The notes beneath the pieces were generated by a model. It searched no databases. It saw only the letters and a program-made list of their open reading frames with translations, and was not told the DNA's origin. A stretch of 64,000 nt of DNA from Candidatus Bathyarchaeota archaeon (GTDB lineage: Archaea; Thermoproteota; Bathyarchaeia; Bathyarchaeales; Bathycorpusculaceae): NCBI GenBank assembly GCA_029881805.1, contig JAOULW010000010.1:1-64000 (forward strand), written 5' to 3'. Positions 50,153 to 58,714 of this stretch are shown here, piece by piece. The translations under genes were made by a program, and so were the position numbers. Positions within the stretch are counted from its first letter, which is position 1. Each line of letters begins with the position of its first letter.

Positions 50153-50827
50153 GTGCACATTCCTGACAGTTTCCTAAGCCTACCAATCTGCACCTTCATG
50201 TACGTAGTATCAGCTTTTTTTCTGATTTGGTCATGGAGAAAAGCAAGAGCCACGTACCCACGTTCTCTTGCTCCATTGTTAGCAATTTCAAGCGCTTTCA
50301 TATTCGCGGCACAGATGATAAACTTCCCAATCACTTACGGAATAAGCGGACATTTAGTCGGCGGCACTTTTCTTTCAATGCTTTTGGGACCGTATGCGGG
50401 TATTCTAAGCATGACCATTGTCTTGCTGATGCAGGCATTATTCTTCGCTGACGGCGGCATATTCACGTTTGGAGCAAATGTCTTTAACATGGCCGTTATA
50501 GGTGGATTAAGCTTCTTCATAGTAAAACTCCTCGCCAAAAATTCTGAAAAAAGTGGTTGGCTCTACCTGGGCGTTTTTACTGCTTCGTGGTTTTCAGTTG
50601 TACTGGGAGCTTTAGCCTGTGGCCTGCAAATAGGTTTTTCTCCTTTTTTTTCAGACGCAGGTGGAATAGCAGTCACTGTCCCAGCAATGTTGTTTTGGCA
50701 CGTTTTAATCGGGTTCGGAGAAGCTGCAATAACCACCACGCTCACATCCCAGCTACACAGATTACAACCCGCAGTCCTTAGTGGTTTAGCGATTCTCAGA
50801 GGGAGACAAAATGAGAAGATATTTTAA
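50153..50827 (+). CDS. cbiM: CbiM/NikM-type cobalt/nickel transport membrane protein
   Basis: The 224-residue protein starts MHIPDSFLSLPIC, matching the conserved MHIPDGFLS N-terminus whose His residues and free amino terminus bind the metal. Six or so membrane segments follow with ISGHLVGGTFLSMLLGPYAG and MQALFFADGGIFTFGANVFN, which are family signatures. GTG start with CGAGGA upstream. It imports Co2+ or Ni2+; control by NikR favours nickel. The ECF partners CbiQ and CbiO are not nearby. Confidence 0.93.
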   Translation: MHIPDSFLSLPICTFMYVVSAFFLIWSWRKARATYPRSLAPLLAISSAFIFAAQMINFPITYGISGHLVGGTFLSMLLGPYAGILSMTIVLLMQALFFADGGIFTFGANVFNMAVIGGLSFFIVKLLAKNSEKSGWLYLGVFTASWFSVVLGALACGLQIGFSPFFSDAGGIAVTVPAMLFWHVLIGFGEAAITTTLTSQLHRLQPAVLSGLAILRGRQNEKIF

Positions 50828-51089
50828 AGCATTAGTCCTGATATTAGTCTGCCTTGCAGTTCTGATACCCTTCGCCTCAAACGCTCCAGATGGATTGGAG
50901 AAGGTGGCTGAAGCTCTCAAAATTGAAGACAATGAGCCAATATGGAAGGGCTTAATGCCTGATTACACTTTGCCAACAATTGATGATCCCTATCTTTCAA
51001 CACTTCTTGCAGGCATCTTCGGAACCCTTTTGGTCTTATTCGTCGCTTTCATACTTGGAACGGCGTTAACTAAGCTGAACAAGAAATAG
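50811..51089 (+). CDS. cbiN: CbiN/PDGLE-domain subunit of the metal transporter
   Basis: The 92-residue protein has an N-terminal membrane helix (ALVLILVCLAVLIPFAS), the PDGLEKVAEAL motif outside the membrane and a C-terminal helix (LLAGIFGTLLVLFVAFILG). It overlaps cbiM by 17 bases and forms the small subunit of the CbiMN/NikMN module. Start ATG 50811 is preceded by GGGAGA. Confidence 0.9.
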   Translation: MRRYFKALVLILVCLAVLIPFASNAPDGLEKVAEALKIEDNEPIWKGLMPDYTLPTIDDPYLSTLLAGIFGTLLVLFVAFILGTALTKLNKK

Positions 51090-51191
51090 TCTCGGGTTCA
51101 CGCAATCAAAAATATCGAATACACCGTCTTCTCACAGACGAAAAGCAGTGAGTATTTTTTGGTGATTCCGCAATTTCCGATTGAGAAAGCC

Positions 51192-51619
51192 ATGCAGGAT
51201 TTAGAGATAGCCAAAAAACGTCTGAGCAAAAAAAGCTTAACGTTTTCTAGCGTAAAAATGGCAAGGCAATTTTTGAAGCCATCTCACACGGAGTTTCCGG
51301 CTTTTGGAAGCAATCGAGAAACTTAGTTATAGGCTTAGATGGGCTTCGGTTGTTGATAGGGTCGTTGAGAAAGTAATTGCACTTTTATGCGTCCATGCTG
51401 GGGTTGAGGCAGTGTATGCGTGCGCCTTCAGTGAAAAAGCTAAAGCAGTTCTCAAAGCAAGTGCAATCTACCATGAATGGAATAAGTTGGTTGACAATGT
51501 ACAAGACTCGAAAAAATGGAGTTTGCCCTTTCGAGAGATTGGCGGCAGAGTTTTCAAATCCAAAAGATGCCTACGGAAGGCTTAAGCCTTTGCAAGACTC
51601 TTTAGAGCGTAGAAGATGA
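51192..51619 (+). pseudogene. Frameshifted DUF1893 gene
   Basis: Three frames together give a DUF1893-like protein: MQDLEIAKKRLSKKSLTFSS, then NGKAIFEAISHGVSGF, then LEAIEKLSYRLRWASVVDRV, VIALLCVHAGVEAVYACAFS and finally NGVCPFERLAAEFSNPKDAY. The shifts fall at runs of A or T (GTAAAAATGG, GCTTTTGG, CGAAAAAATGG). It is either a recent pseudogene or a gene with homopolymer sequencing errors. The function of DUF1893 is not known. Confidence 0.7.
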
Positions 51620-51627
51620 AAAAATAA

Positions 51628-52062
51628 ATGAGCGACGAACGCGAACAATTTATATCCGACGAAGATGAAGAACTGAAGCGTATCAAAGAAAAGAAACTTG
51701 TAAGACTCATAAAGGATGAGGAGAAGAGAAAGGAGATGGGTGCTGAACTTATTCATGTAACTGACTCAGACTTCAATGAGATAGTCAAGAAGCATTCTTT
51801 GGTTCTAATCGATTTTTGGGCGTCTTGGTGTGGTCCATGCAGAGCTTTAGCTCCTACGATTGACGAATTGGCAAAGGTGTACCAAGGCAAAATTGTTGTT
51901 GGCAAGCTTAATGTAGACGAAAACCCAAACACTGCAGAGAGCTTCAAAGTTTTCAGCATTCCCACCCTCATCATAATGAAAGACGGATGCGAAGTCGACA
52001 GAGTCGTTGGACTTGTTCCAAAGAATCACATTGAAGCCCTCTTGAAAAAACATCTAGGATAG
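51628..52062 (+). CDS. trxA: Thioredoxin with N-terminal extension
   Basis: The 144-residue protein has a full thioredoxin domain with active site DFWASWCGPCRALAPTIDEL, NVDENPNTAESFKVFSIPTL (cis-Pro loop) and a C-terminal helix. The first 40 residues are highly charged (DEEREQ-like, KRIKEKKLVRLIKDEEKRKE) and not part of the fold. It reduces disulfides in the cytoplasm. The next small membrane gene starts on its stop codon. Confidence 0.92.
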   Translation: MSDEREQFISDEDEELKRIKEKKLVRLIKDEEKRKEMGAELIHVTDSDFNEIVKKHSLVLIDFWASWCGPCRALAPTIDELAKVYQGKIVVGKLNVDENPNTAESFKVFSIPTLIIMKDGCEVDRVVGLVPKNHIEALLKKHLG

Positions 52063-52211
52063 TGCATGACGTGGATATTCCAGAACGCAGAGTGATAGGT
52101 GCACTACTACTTCTTTTAGGCGTCTCCTTCTTGGCCGTAAGCATATACACTGGTCAATTAAACAACGTAGTAGAGATGTTGAAGACAGCTTTTAAAACCG
52201 TCACAACTTGA
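52062..52211 (+). CDS. Small single-pass membrane protein after thioredoxin
   Basis: The 49-residue protein starts with a GTG that shares its G with the thioredoxin TAG, so the genes are coupled. It has a polar start (MHDVDIPERR) and one membrane helix (VIGALLLLLGVSFLAVSIYT), then a short amphipathic tail. The function is unknown; it may tether or pair with the thioredoxin. Confidence 0.55.
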   Translation: MHDVDIPERRVIGALLLLLGVSFLAVSIYTGQLNNVVEMLKTAFKTVTT

Positions 52212-52385
52212 AACTCGTGAACAATTCTAAAATAGATTTCAACTAAAATAGTTCCATTGAAAAGTAGGTGTGAAAATGGGCCCGCCTATAATTGAGAACG
52301 GAGGCGTGGAAAGGGAGTTAAGTTTGGACACGGTTAAGCTTATGCTTTAGCTGCAAGGACTCCTCTAGATAGTTCTGTCTTAACT

Positions 52386-52988
52386 TCATTTTTTCATTTT
52401 TTCATACATCTTCTCTAATGTCCAGCGAATGCTTGATTTGAGTTCTCTCAAACGATCTGCGTCGAAATTTTTGACCGCTATCTCTCGGACTATGTCGCCT
52501 TCCTGAATAATGTTGAAAGAAAAGATTTTATCAGGTAGTAATTGTCCGGTTCGGGCTAATTCATTGTCTTTCTCCTGCATTTTTACAAAAACTTTTTCCA
52601 GGAGAAAGTGTGTGAATGGTGATGTGTTAACACTGAAGTCTTTACCTTCAGCAGGTACCACGCGCAGTGAATTTTCACTTACGTAAAGATTTGCGAGGGC
52701 CTCATCATCGAAGGTTTTTAGATGAATGATATTTTCATACTCCGTTAGAGGCTGAGGAGTGGAAGGCGCGGACTCAGCGATAACCTCCTCTCTCGGCTGT
52801 GGAGTCTCTGTTGTGGTGGGTCCCTTTAGGATGTCAGCACGTTTGAACCCTTTTTCTAAAAGCATAGAATTCACTGTTTCAAGCATAGTTTGGAACTCTT
52901 TAAGCTCAGACTCTAAGTCCCTGACTTTTTTTTCAAGTCTTTTCTTAAAAGCGACAAGTCTCTTTATTTTCTCAGCATCTTGAGACAT
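52386..52988 (-). CDS. Coiled-coil protein with conserved C-terminal domain
   Basis: The protein of about 200 residues has an N-terminal coiled coil (EKIKRLVAFKKRLEKKVRDL, continuing to about residue 50), a Pro/Thr-rich linker (about 60-85) and a C-terminal alpha/beta domain (NSLRVVPAEGKDFSVNTSPF, IFSFNIIQEGDIVREIAVKN). The frame opens at 53003 but ATG 52988 begins the coil and is preferred. It has no signal peptide. The family is not recognised; the build suggests a dimeric adaptor. Confidence 0.6.
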   Translation of the reverse strand: MSQDAEKIKRLVAFKKRLEKKVRDLESELKEFQTMLETVNSMLLEKGFKRADILKGPTTTETPQPREEVIAESAPSTPQPLTEYENIIHLKTFDDEALANLYVSENSLRVVPAEGKDFSVNTSPFTHFLLEKVFVKMQEKDNELARTGQLLPDKIFSFNIIQEGDIVREIAVKNFDADRLRELKSSIRWTLEKMYEKMKK

Positions 52989-53057
52989 GCTCCTCACAAA
53001 CAATACTTAGAGTTTCTCCTTTATCAAACCTTTGAGAAAGTCAAACGCGTAATTAGG

Positions 53058-53540
53058 TCAGTTCGCAATGGCAAGGTTTTCTGAAGAAGAGTCAGGATTA
53101 GAAATTGGCTTAACCTTGACTTTCAATTCGTTTTGGAGAAAACTTTCAAACTCGTGGAAAACATGGCTATCTGTGTGATTCAGTTTAATACAGTGGTTTT
53201 TCCCCTTCAAAATGGGGCTTAAGTCATATACGGCTATTCTCTTTGAAAAATCTGGATTGTCAAAAATTGTTTTGACTAGAACCTCCGGTGGAGATTCTGA
53301 AAATAGCCATGCTGTATAAGATGCCTCAACAACGTGATACAGTAAACCTTCTCGAACTACGCATTTTCTGTTAGAAGCTATGGTTTTAAAGGAAGAAGGA
53401 TGAATGTCTCTGGTCCAAAGAAAATTGTGATATTTATCTTCAAACTCTACCCAGTCTTCGCTTTCAGATGTTTTCCAACCATGAAACTCACACGAGTCCT
53501 TGAATCTTTTGAGAATTTCCCACACTCTAGGCATTTTCAT
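53058..53540 (-). CDS. Unknown soluble protein
   Basis: The 160-residue protein is strand-rich with Trp residues in the first half (SCEFHGWKTSESEDWVEFED, TRDIHPSSFKTIASNRKCVV) and helical in the middle (SESPPEVLVKTIFDN). There are no motifs I recognise. It starts MKMPRVWEILKRF; a second Met at residue 3 could also be used. About 265 bases of AT-rich sequence without a gene separate it from the next gene. Confidence 0.55.
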   Translation of the reverse strand: MKMPRVWEILKRFKDSCEFHGWKTSESEDWVEFEDKYHNFLWTRDIHPSSFKTIASNRKCVVREGLLYHVVEASYTAWLFSESPPEVLVKTIFDNPDFSKRIAVYDLSPILKGKNHCIKLNHTDSHVFHEFESFLQNELKVKVKPISNPDSSSENLAIAN

Positions 53541-53826
53541 CTTTTCTCCGCAAACCTCTGTTAGAATGTTCTAGAACAATATTCTATTTATCGACCACAA
53601 ATTTAAACTTATTTGCCGATTTATTCGCAAAAATGAAGGGTAAATGTTGCTTTAATTGAAATTTAGTAGGTAAAGGAAAATCTTTATCGACAAATTTCCG
53701 AAAAGATGAGAATAGAGACCGAGTAGAATTTCGACGGAAAGGTTCGAAGAATTTCGCCATTTTTCCGACGGCAAACAATAAATCCAAACACTATGTAATA
53801 TAAGTGTGTCAGGGGCGGAGGTGGCG

Positions 53827-54366
53827 TTGAAGCTCAAAAACAGTTCTTTGACTTTAGATGATATGGATTTGAAAATTTTAGATGCGCTACAACAGGATGC
53901 CAAGCAGACGTATACAGCTATTGGTGAACAATTCGGATTAGCTCACTCAACGGTTTACGATAGGATAAAGAGAATGGAGCAACATGGAATAATCAAGAAG
54001 TACATGGCTGTGATAGACGCAGAGAAGGCAGGGTCGAAAAATATCACAGCGATAATGACAGTCTACACGGATCCGAAAGAAAGTGAAAAAGTTGCGGAAA
54101 ATCTGTGCGATGCACCTGAAGTCTTAGAGGTTTATACATCGCTTTCAGAAGAACTTCTTATAATGGCGAAAGTGGTCGCAGAAAACCAAGAAAGCTTACA
54201 CAATTTCATAGCTAATTCGGTTGCGCCTCTACCTGGAGTTTTAAGAATTCGTACATCAATTGTTACAAAGAAGTTCAAGGAAACACAATTTTTAATAGTA
54301 AATGACCCGAAAAAGTTAACATTTATAAAAGAAAAACATAATAAATTGGGAGAGATCGAGCAGTGA
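53827..54366 (+). CDS. Lrp/AsnC-family transcriptional regulator
   Basis: The winged helix has DMDLKILDALQQDAKQTYTA and EQFGLAHSTVYDRIKRMEQH, followed by a RAM effector domain (AEKAGSKNITAIMTVYTDPK; VLEVYTSLSEELLIMAKVVA). A TTG at 53827 with GGAGG 5 bp upstream is the best start; the frame opens at GTG 53806. An imperfect dyad ACACT-N10-AGTGT (53788-53807) overlaps the promoter area and may be its own operator. The next gene overlaps its stop. Confidence 0.85.
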   Translation: MKLKNSSLTLDDMDLKILDALQQDAKQTYTAIGEQFGLAHSTVYDRIKRMEQHGIIKKYMAVIDAEKAGSKNITAIMTVYTDPKESEKVAENLCDAPEVLEVYTSLSEELLIMAKVVAENQESLHNFIANSVAPLPGVLRIRTSIVTKKFKETQFLIVNDPKKLTFIKEKHNKLGEIEQ

Positions 54367-54701
54367 AAGAGGAAACGAATTTAAGAATTTTCGGAGCTGT
54401 TCCCAGAGAAAAGGCATTCTATTTTTTCACATCTATTGGAAACTACACCGGCGAGAGCGCGACCTCCTTGAAAGAGTTTGTTGAAAAAATAAAAGATGTA
54501 AATGTGAAATCTTTGCAGTTTCATCTCTACCGTGGAGACTTTGAAAAATGGACATTGGAAGTTTTGCGGGATGAAGAGTTAGCATTGGAAATGAGAAAAC
54601 TGCAAAGGTTTAATCTGGCCGTTGACATTCTGCGCAGCCAATTATATGAAACCGTTTCGAAACACTTGAAACACTTAGAAAACAGAATGGAACCGATCTA
54701 G
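54363..54701 (+). CDS. DUF5752-like protein coupled to the Lrp regulator
   Basis: The 112-residue protein contains VPREKAFYFFTSIGNYTGES and LQFHLYRGDFEKWTLEVLRD, the layout of DUF5752 proteins, which are small archaeal proteins of unknown function. The GTG start overlaps the stop of the Lrp gene (GTGA). The last 92 bases overlap the end of the convergent caspase-like gene. Confidence 0.7.
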   Translation: MKEETNLRIFGAVPREKAFYFFTSIGNYTGESATSLKEFVEKIKDVNVKSLQFHLYRGDFEKWTLEVLRDEELALEMRKLQRFNLAVDILRSQLYETVSKHLKHLENRMEPI

Positions 54702-55593
54702 GCCCAAAATTACTCATTGAAGATGCCGTTAATACGAACATGGCACTGCCCGAAATTTGTGTTTGCCTATAATCGGGAATTGTGTAATTTGAAATGTCAA
54801 GTGGATGACAGCGCAGCTGACATTCAGGCCAAAATGAAGAAACGTATACAGGTATCTTCTTAACTGATTCTTCAATTGTTTGGTTTTCCTCAATTAAATA
54901 CTGTAGTAAGAGAGTGATTCCGTCGTCATTATCGTATGTACTAATCCATCCGTTCCAGCTTATGAATGCCTTGGCACCTTTTCCTAAAAAGGTGTCTGCA
55001 GTTGTGTAAAAGCCTTGTCTTAGCCCATTACAGCTCATTAAAATGATAACGGTGTCTTCGAATTTTCCAGTCATAACTTCCTGAATAAATTTCGGATTTA
55101 TTGCGTAATATAGGTTGGGATCATCAGTAATATTGCACAATGTAAGCTGACCGTTTTTTAGGTATTGTTCGTAGTTTTGTGAACCGTATTTTTCCGAGGA
55201 ACATATGGCGATGTATTTTGATTCCAGATTTAGTGCTGAGTGAGTTCTCCAAAGTATCAACTTGTAGTTTAAGGCCGAAAGAAGTCTATACCGGTCTACT
55301 GTAGCATTATCCGAGTAGTAGTCGACTTCAGAAAAACGCTGGTACAGCAGTTCTTTTGCTGCTTCTATGAACGTCTGATTAGGATAGCGGAAGTCATCAG
55401 TCAATTGGGAACTACTCAGTTGATCTATTATCGCTGCTTTCGGTGGGTCAGGTTGATGGGGGAAAAAGTAGAAGGCCGTGCCCGTCAGGATTATTATGCT
55501 CACAGTCGCAACAGCAACCCAGATTAATTTTCTATTGTCTAAAAATTTTCTGCCTTCAATTTTCTTGTCTTTTGCTCTCTTATTCTTATTCAT
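54610..55593 (-). CDS. Membrane-anchored caspase-like (CHAT/C25-type fold) protein
   Basis: The 327-residue protein has an N-terminal membrane helix (IWVAVATVSIIILTGTAFYF) after a basic start, so the bulk lies outside. The domain has the order of clan CD proteases: His in LILWRTHSALNLES and Cys in VIILMSCNGLRQGF, followed by TFLGKGAKAFISWNGWISTY, as in CHAT/gingipain-like folds. A His/Cys dyad is therefore plausible. The last 30 residues overlap the convergent DUF5752 gene and look less conserved. It lies beside the cluster of exported modular proteins. Confidence 0.65.
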   Translation of the reverse strand: MNKNKRAKDKKIEGRKFLDNRKLIWVAVATVSIIILTGTAFYFFPHQPDPPKAAIIDQLSSSQLTDDFRYPNQTFIEAAKELLYQRFSEVDYYSDNATVDRYRLLSALNYKLILWRTHSALNLESKYIAICSSEKYGSQNYEQYLKNGQLTLCNITDDPNLYYAINPKFIQEVMTGKFEDTVIILMSCNGLRQGFYTTADTFLGKGAKAFISWNGWISTYDNDDGITLLLQYLIEENQTIEESVKKIPVYVSSFWPECQLRCHPLDISNYTIPDYRQTQISGSAMFVLTASSMSNFGPRSVPFCFLSVSSVSKRFHIIGCAECQRPD

Positions 55594-55641
55594 TAAGTAA
55601 GCTCCAAGCAGCTGTTGAACAATAATAAGAGAAGAAGCGGG

Positions 55642-58494
55642 TTATTTTTCCGTTTTCCTATTGCTTTTTACTATGCTCATCGCCGCGCCAAATAATGCGA
55701 TTAATGCAATATAGGTTGATATATGGAATATTGGAGTTTGTTCAGTCAATGAAATTGAGTAGCCTCCTACTGGTGATGGTGCTGACAGGACTTCAATCCT
55801 TGCTACTTCAGATTTTGCTGTAGCACCCTTGGAGTCTGTAACATTCAAATGCACATAATATATGCCTATTGTTGTGGAAGTGAATGTCCAACTGCTGGAG
55901 GTCGCGCCTGAAACAGGATTATTGTCTAGATACCATTGGTAACTGTAAGGTGGTGTTCCTCCGTCTGGTGTCGATGTAAACGTCACCGATTGACCTACGT
56001 AAATTGATGCTGAAACTGGGTCTATGGACACTGAAAGCGGAGGCGTGATGGGATTCACAGTGACGAGGTTAGTGCTTCGGCAGGCATTGTCACTTGTGTC
56101 TTTCTCACCTGGTATTACCGACGCTTGAGTGTTTATGAAGTAGGTTGCTGGGGGAACTTCTGATGTGTTCCAAAGGAAGCTGAGTGTTTGGGTTGTGCTG
56201 GACGGTAGATTTGTGATAGTTTTTGTTTCTAACAGTGTGTCATTGTAGTAGCAGCTTACTGTAAACGTTTCAGGTTCTGTGCCTTCGTTCTTGACAACTA
56301 CGCTTATTGTTACAATTTCTCCTTGAACCACAACTGTGGGTGATGGAGTTTGACCTAGGATTGCGATGTCATGTATCACGATTTTGACCGTTGATGGAGA
56401 AGTGCAGACGTTGTTTGTTTCGTCACTTTCGGAGATTTCGTAGCTTGAATCAGCTTCTGCCACAATTGAATATGTTCCTGGAAGTACGCTAGTTGTGTCC
56501 CACGCAAAGGAAATAGTTGTTTGGGCGCTCGCTTCTAGGTTGTAAACCCGCATGACACCAATCAGCGTACTGTCATAATAGCATGCCACGTCGAAAGTCA
56601 AGGATATATTGCCTGTGTTTTTTACGGTCACATATATTGCAGCTGTGTCGCCCTGACAAATAACTGTGCTTGATGGAGTTTGGCTGATTGCAGCTACATC
56701 ACGTATTATCGGAGTCACTGTGATATTGTTGTCACAGGTGTCAGAAAGTGGAGTGCCGCTCGGAACATCTATTCCTGTGGCAATAGCATCTTCTTTATGA
56801 TTTACGTAGATTTGGCCGAGGGTGGTTGGCGTTACTCTTATTCTGAAAGTTAATGTTGCATTTTTTCCTGGGTTGAGAGTACCTACAGACCAGATAATTT
56901 TTGGTGGTGGAAGCATGACAATTGAGCCTTGGCTGGGGATGCCTGCACTTACAAATGTCACGTCCGAAGAGATCGTTTCATTTACTTCGATATTGGAGAC
57001 GTCACTGCCTCCAGTGTTAACTATGATTATTGTTAATTCGTATACTGTTGAGAATCCGACTACTGGTGGATCCTCACCGCTTATTACTGCAGTTTTCACC
57101 TTATCTACAAAAAGTTCGCCCAGCTCACCTGCACATACAGCTACTGTCTCTAAGGTTGTGCAGTTGTTATTGTTTTCGTCAACTTCAGCTATTGCATGGT
57201 TAGAGTCAGCCATTGCTCGAATGTAATACATGCCCGCGGGAACTCCTATTGTGCTCCATACAAAAGTTAGGCTAGTCTGATTTTTCTGTGGCAGATTCGT
57301 TACAGTTTGATAGCTTATCGGGTTGTTGTCATAGTAGCATGTTACGTTAAATGTTTCAGAATAGTCTCCAAGGTTCTTCACAGTTACGTTTATGTTGACT
57401 GTTTCGCCTTGAACAACGGTCCACTTGTCTGGAACTTGCGCTATAGTGGCTACGTCATGAAAAGGGGCTTGTTCAATTTCTACTGTTGCGGGCGATGTGC
57501 ACCAGTTATCCGTCTCATCTGTTTCGGTTATTTCTGCGCTTGAATCGGCCCATGCCTTGATTGAGTACGTGCCGGAAGGTATTCCTGTTGTATCCCAGTC
57601 AAAAGTGACTGTTGCTTGGTGTCCTGCATCTAGGTTTGTCACAAGCTGCGTTGCAAGCGCGGTGGTATTGAAGTAGCATGTAACATTGAAGGTTTCCGCT
57701 TGAGTTCCTTTGTTTTCCACAACTACGTGGATTGTGACGTGTTCGCCTTGTTTCACAACTGTAGGCGTGGGAGTTTGACTTATTCCAGCGACATTGTGAA
57801 CTGCTATTGGCTGTTCCTCGTCTATGCGATCCGAACAAGGACTCTGGTCTAGGTTTGGATTTTGCTGGTCCGTTGACCACATAAGCCAATAGGAGGATGG
57901 GTTTCCGATGGAATCCCAGTTGATATACATTTCAATCTGATATGGAGGAACTATTCTAAATCCGCCAATATCTGTGTCAGTAATTTCATAGTTGGCATGA
58001 CTTGATGGTGGCCATGGCTCATATTCGCCAAAATTGTTGTCGTTGTTCGTGTCGGAAACTAAGTATATCTCGCCTACTCCGTCGTAGTCCGTATCTTCTA
58101 CAAAAAGAAGGTATTCAGCATCATATACATTTCCACCGCTGAAGTACATGTTGCCCTCAAGGTCGATAAACCATTTGTATCGACCATCTTTGTGATTAGT
58201 CCAATACTTGCCTGGCAAATCGAAGCATTTAAGCTTCAAATACAGGTAGCTACTATCATATTGGTAATAAGCGTACTCCACGTCTCGCCAATCGTCTCCT
58301 GCGCCATTTTCGTTTCTGTCTTGGTCGATTTCGATCCATGACGATGGCCAAGAAGGTTGAGCATAGACCCATATTGTTCTGGTGGCTAGGTAGTGGCCGG
58401 AAAGAATGAGCATCAGAAAAATAACTAAGAATACTCTAGAGTAATTGAATATCCTCACAGTCCGCCCTTCTCCCTCGGCACTATAGTTATTCAT
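55642..58494 (-). CDS. Large exported CARDB/PKD/DUF11 surface protein
   Basis: The 950-residue protein has a signal-like N-terminus (FNYSRVFLVIFLMLILSGHY) and a first domain about 45-230 with Asp-rich, dehydrogenase-independent sugar-binding-like strands (DQDRNENGAGDDWRDVEYAY). Four CARDB-type repeats follow (each near 'DVA.I.QTP..TVVQGE', e.g. GISQTPTPTVVKQGEHVTIH), then one DUF11-type domain (about 465-560), a final PKD-like domain and the tail VGGYSISLTEQTPIFHISTY with a membrane helix and RKTEK. It is probably a surface scaffold. A later GTG at 58458 with a better ribosome site is a possible start. Confidence 0.75.
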   Translation of the reverse strand: MNNYSAEGEGRTVRIFNYSRVFLVIFLMLILSGHYLATRTIWVYAQPSWPSSWIEIDQDRNENGAGDDWRDVEYAYYQYDSSYLYLKLKCFDLPGKYWTNHKDGRYKWFIDLEGNMYFSGGNVYDAEYLLFVEDTDYDGVGEIYLVSDTNNDNNFGEYEPWPPSSHANYEITDTDIGGFRIVPPYQIEMYINWDSIGNPSSYWLMWSTDQQNPNLDQSPCSDRIDEEQPIAVHNVAGISQTPTPTVVKQGEHVTIHVVVENKGTQAETFNVTCYFNTTALATQLVTNLDAGHQATVTFDWDTTGIPSGTYSIKAWADSSAEITETDETDNWCTSPATVEIEQAPFHDVATIAQVPDKWTVVQGETVNINVTVKNLGDYSETFNVTCYYDNNPISYQTVTNLPQKNQTSLTFVWSTIGVPAGMYYIRAMADSNHAIAEVDENNNNCTTLETVAVCAGELGELFVDKVKTAVISGEDPPVVGFSTVYELTIIIVNTGGSDVSNIEVNETISSDVTFVSAGIPSQGSIVMLPPPKIIWSVGTLNPGKNATLTFRIRVTPTTLGQIYVNHKEDAIATGIDVPSGTPLSDTCDNNITVTPIIRDVAAISQTPSSTVICQGDTAAIYVTVKNTGNISLTFDVACYYDSTLIGVMRVYNLEASAQTTISFAWDTTSVLPGTYSIVAEADSSYEISESDETNNVCTSPSTVKIVIHDIAILGQTPSPTVVVQGEIVTISVVVKNEGTEPETFTVSCYYNDTLLETKTITNLPSSTTQTLSFLWNTSEVPPATYFINTQASVIPGEKDTSDNACRSTNLVTVNPITPPLSVSIDPVSASIYVGQSVTFTSTPDGGTPPYSYQWYLDNNPVSGATSSSWTFTSTTIGIYYVHLNVTDSKGATAKSEVARIEVLSAPSPVGGYSISLTEQTPIFHISTYIALIALFGAAMSIVKSNRKTEK

Positions 58495-58714
58495 AACAGA
58501 CTTTTTAAGGATTTTGGAACTAGATTCTATATCCTGCTCTCATTTTTCGATGAAATTGCTGTGGAGATAATAAGAGCGCGCGCGGCGATTTTGCTCTAGA
58601 CGATTGTGAATGAGAAAAGTTGCAATTTCCTTGGTTGGTGTACTCAGTTAGCTTCTAAAGACTGTTGCTTCTAGCGAAAAAATGAGAGAAGAAAAGGAGG
58701 GAGTTTGAGTCTGT

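Noticed and set aside
52276-52350. 25-residue frame starting KMGPPIIENGG with a weak ribosome site
   Set aside because: Too short to support; a faint likeness to a ClpP N-terminus is not enough.
53584-53780. Recurring CGACGGAAA/TTTCCGACGG words in the AT-rich gap
   Set aside because: Copies are imperfect and irregularly spaced; no clear array or operator could be defined.
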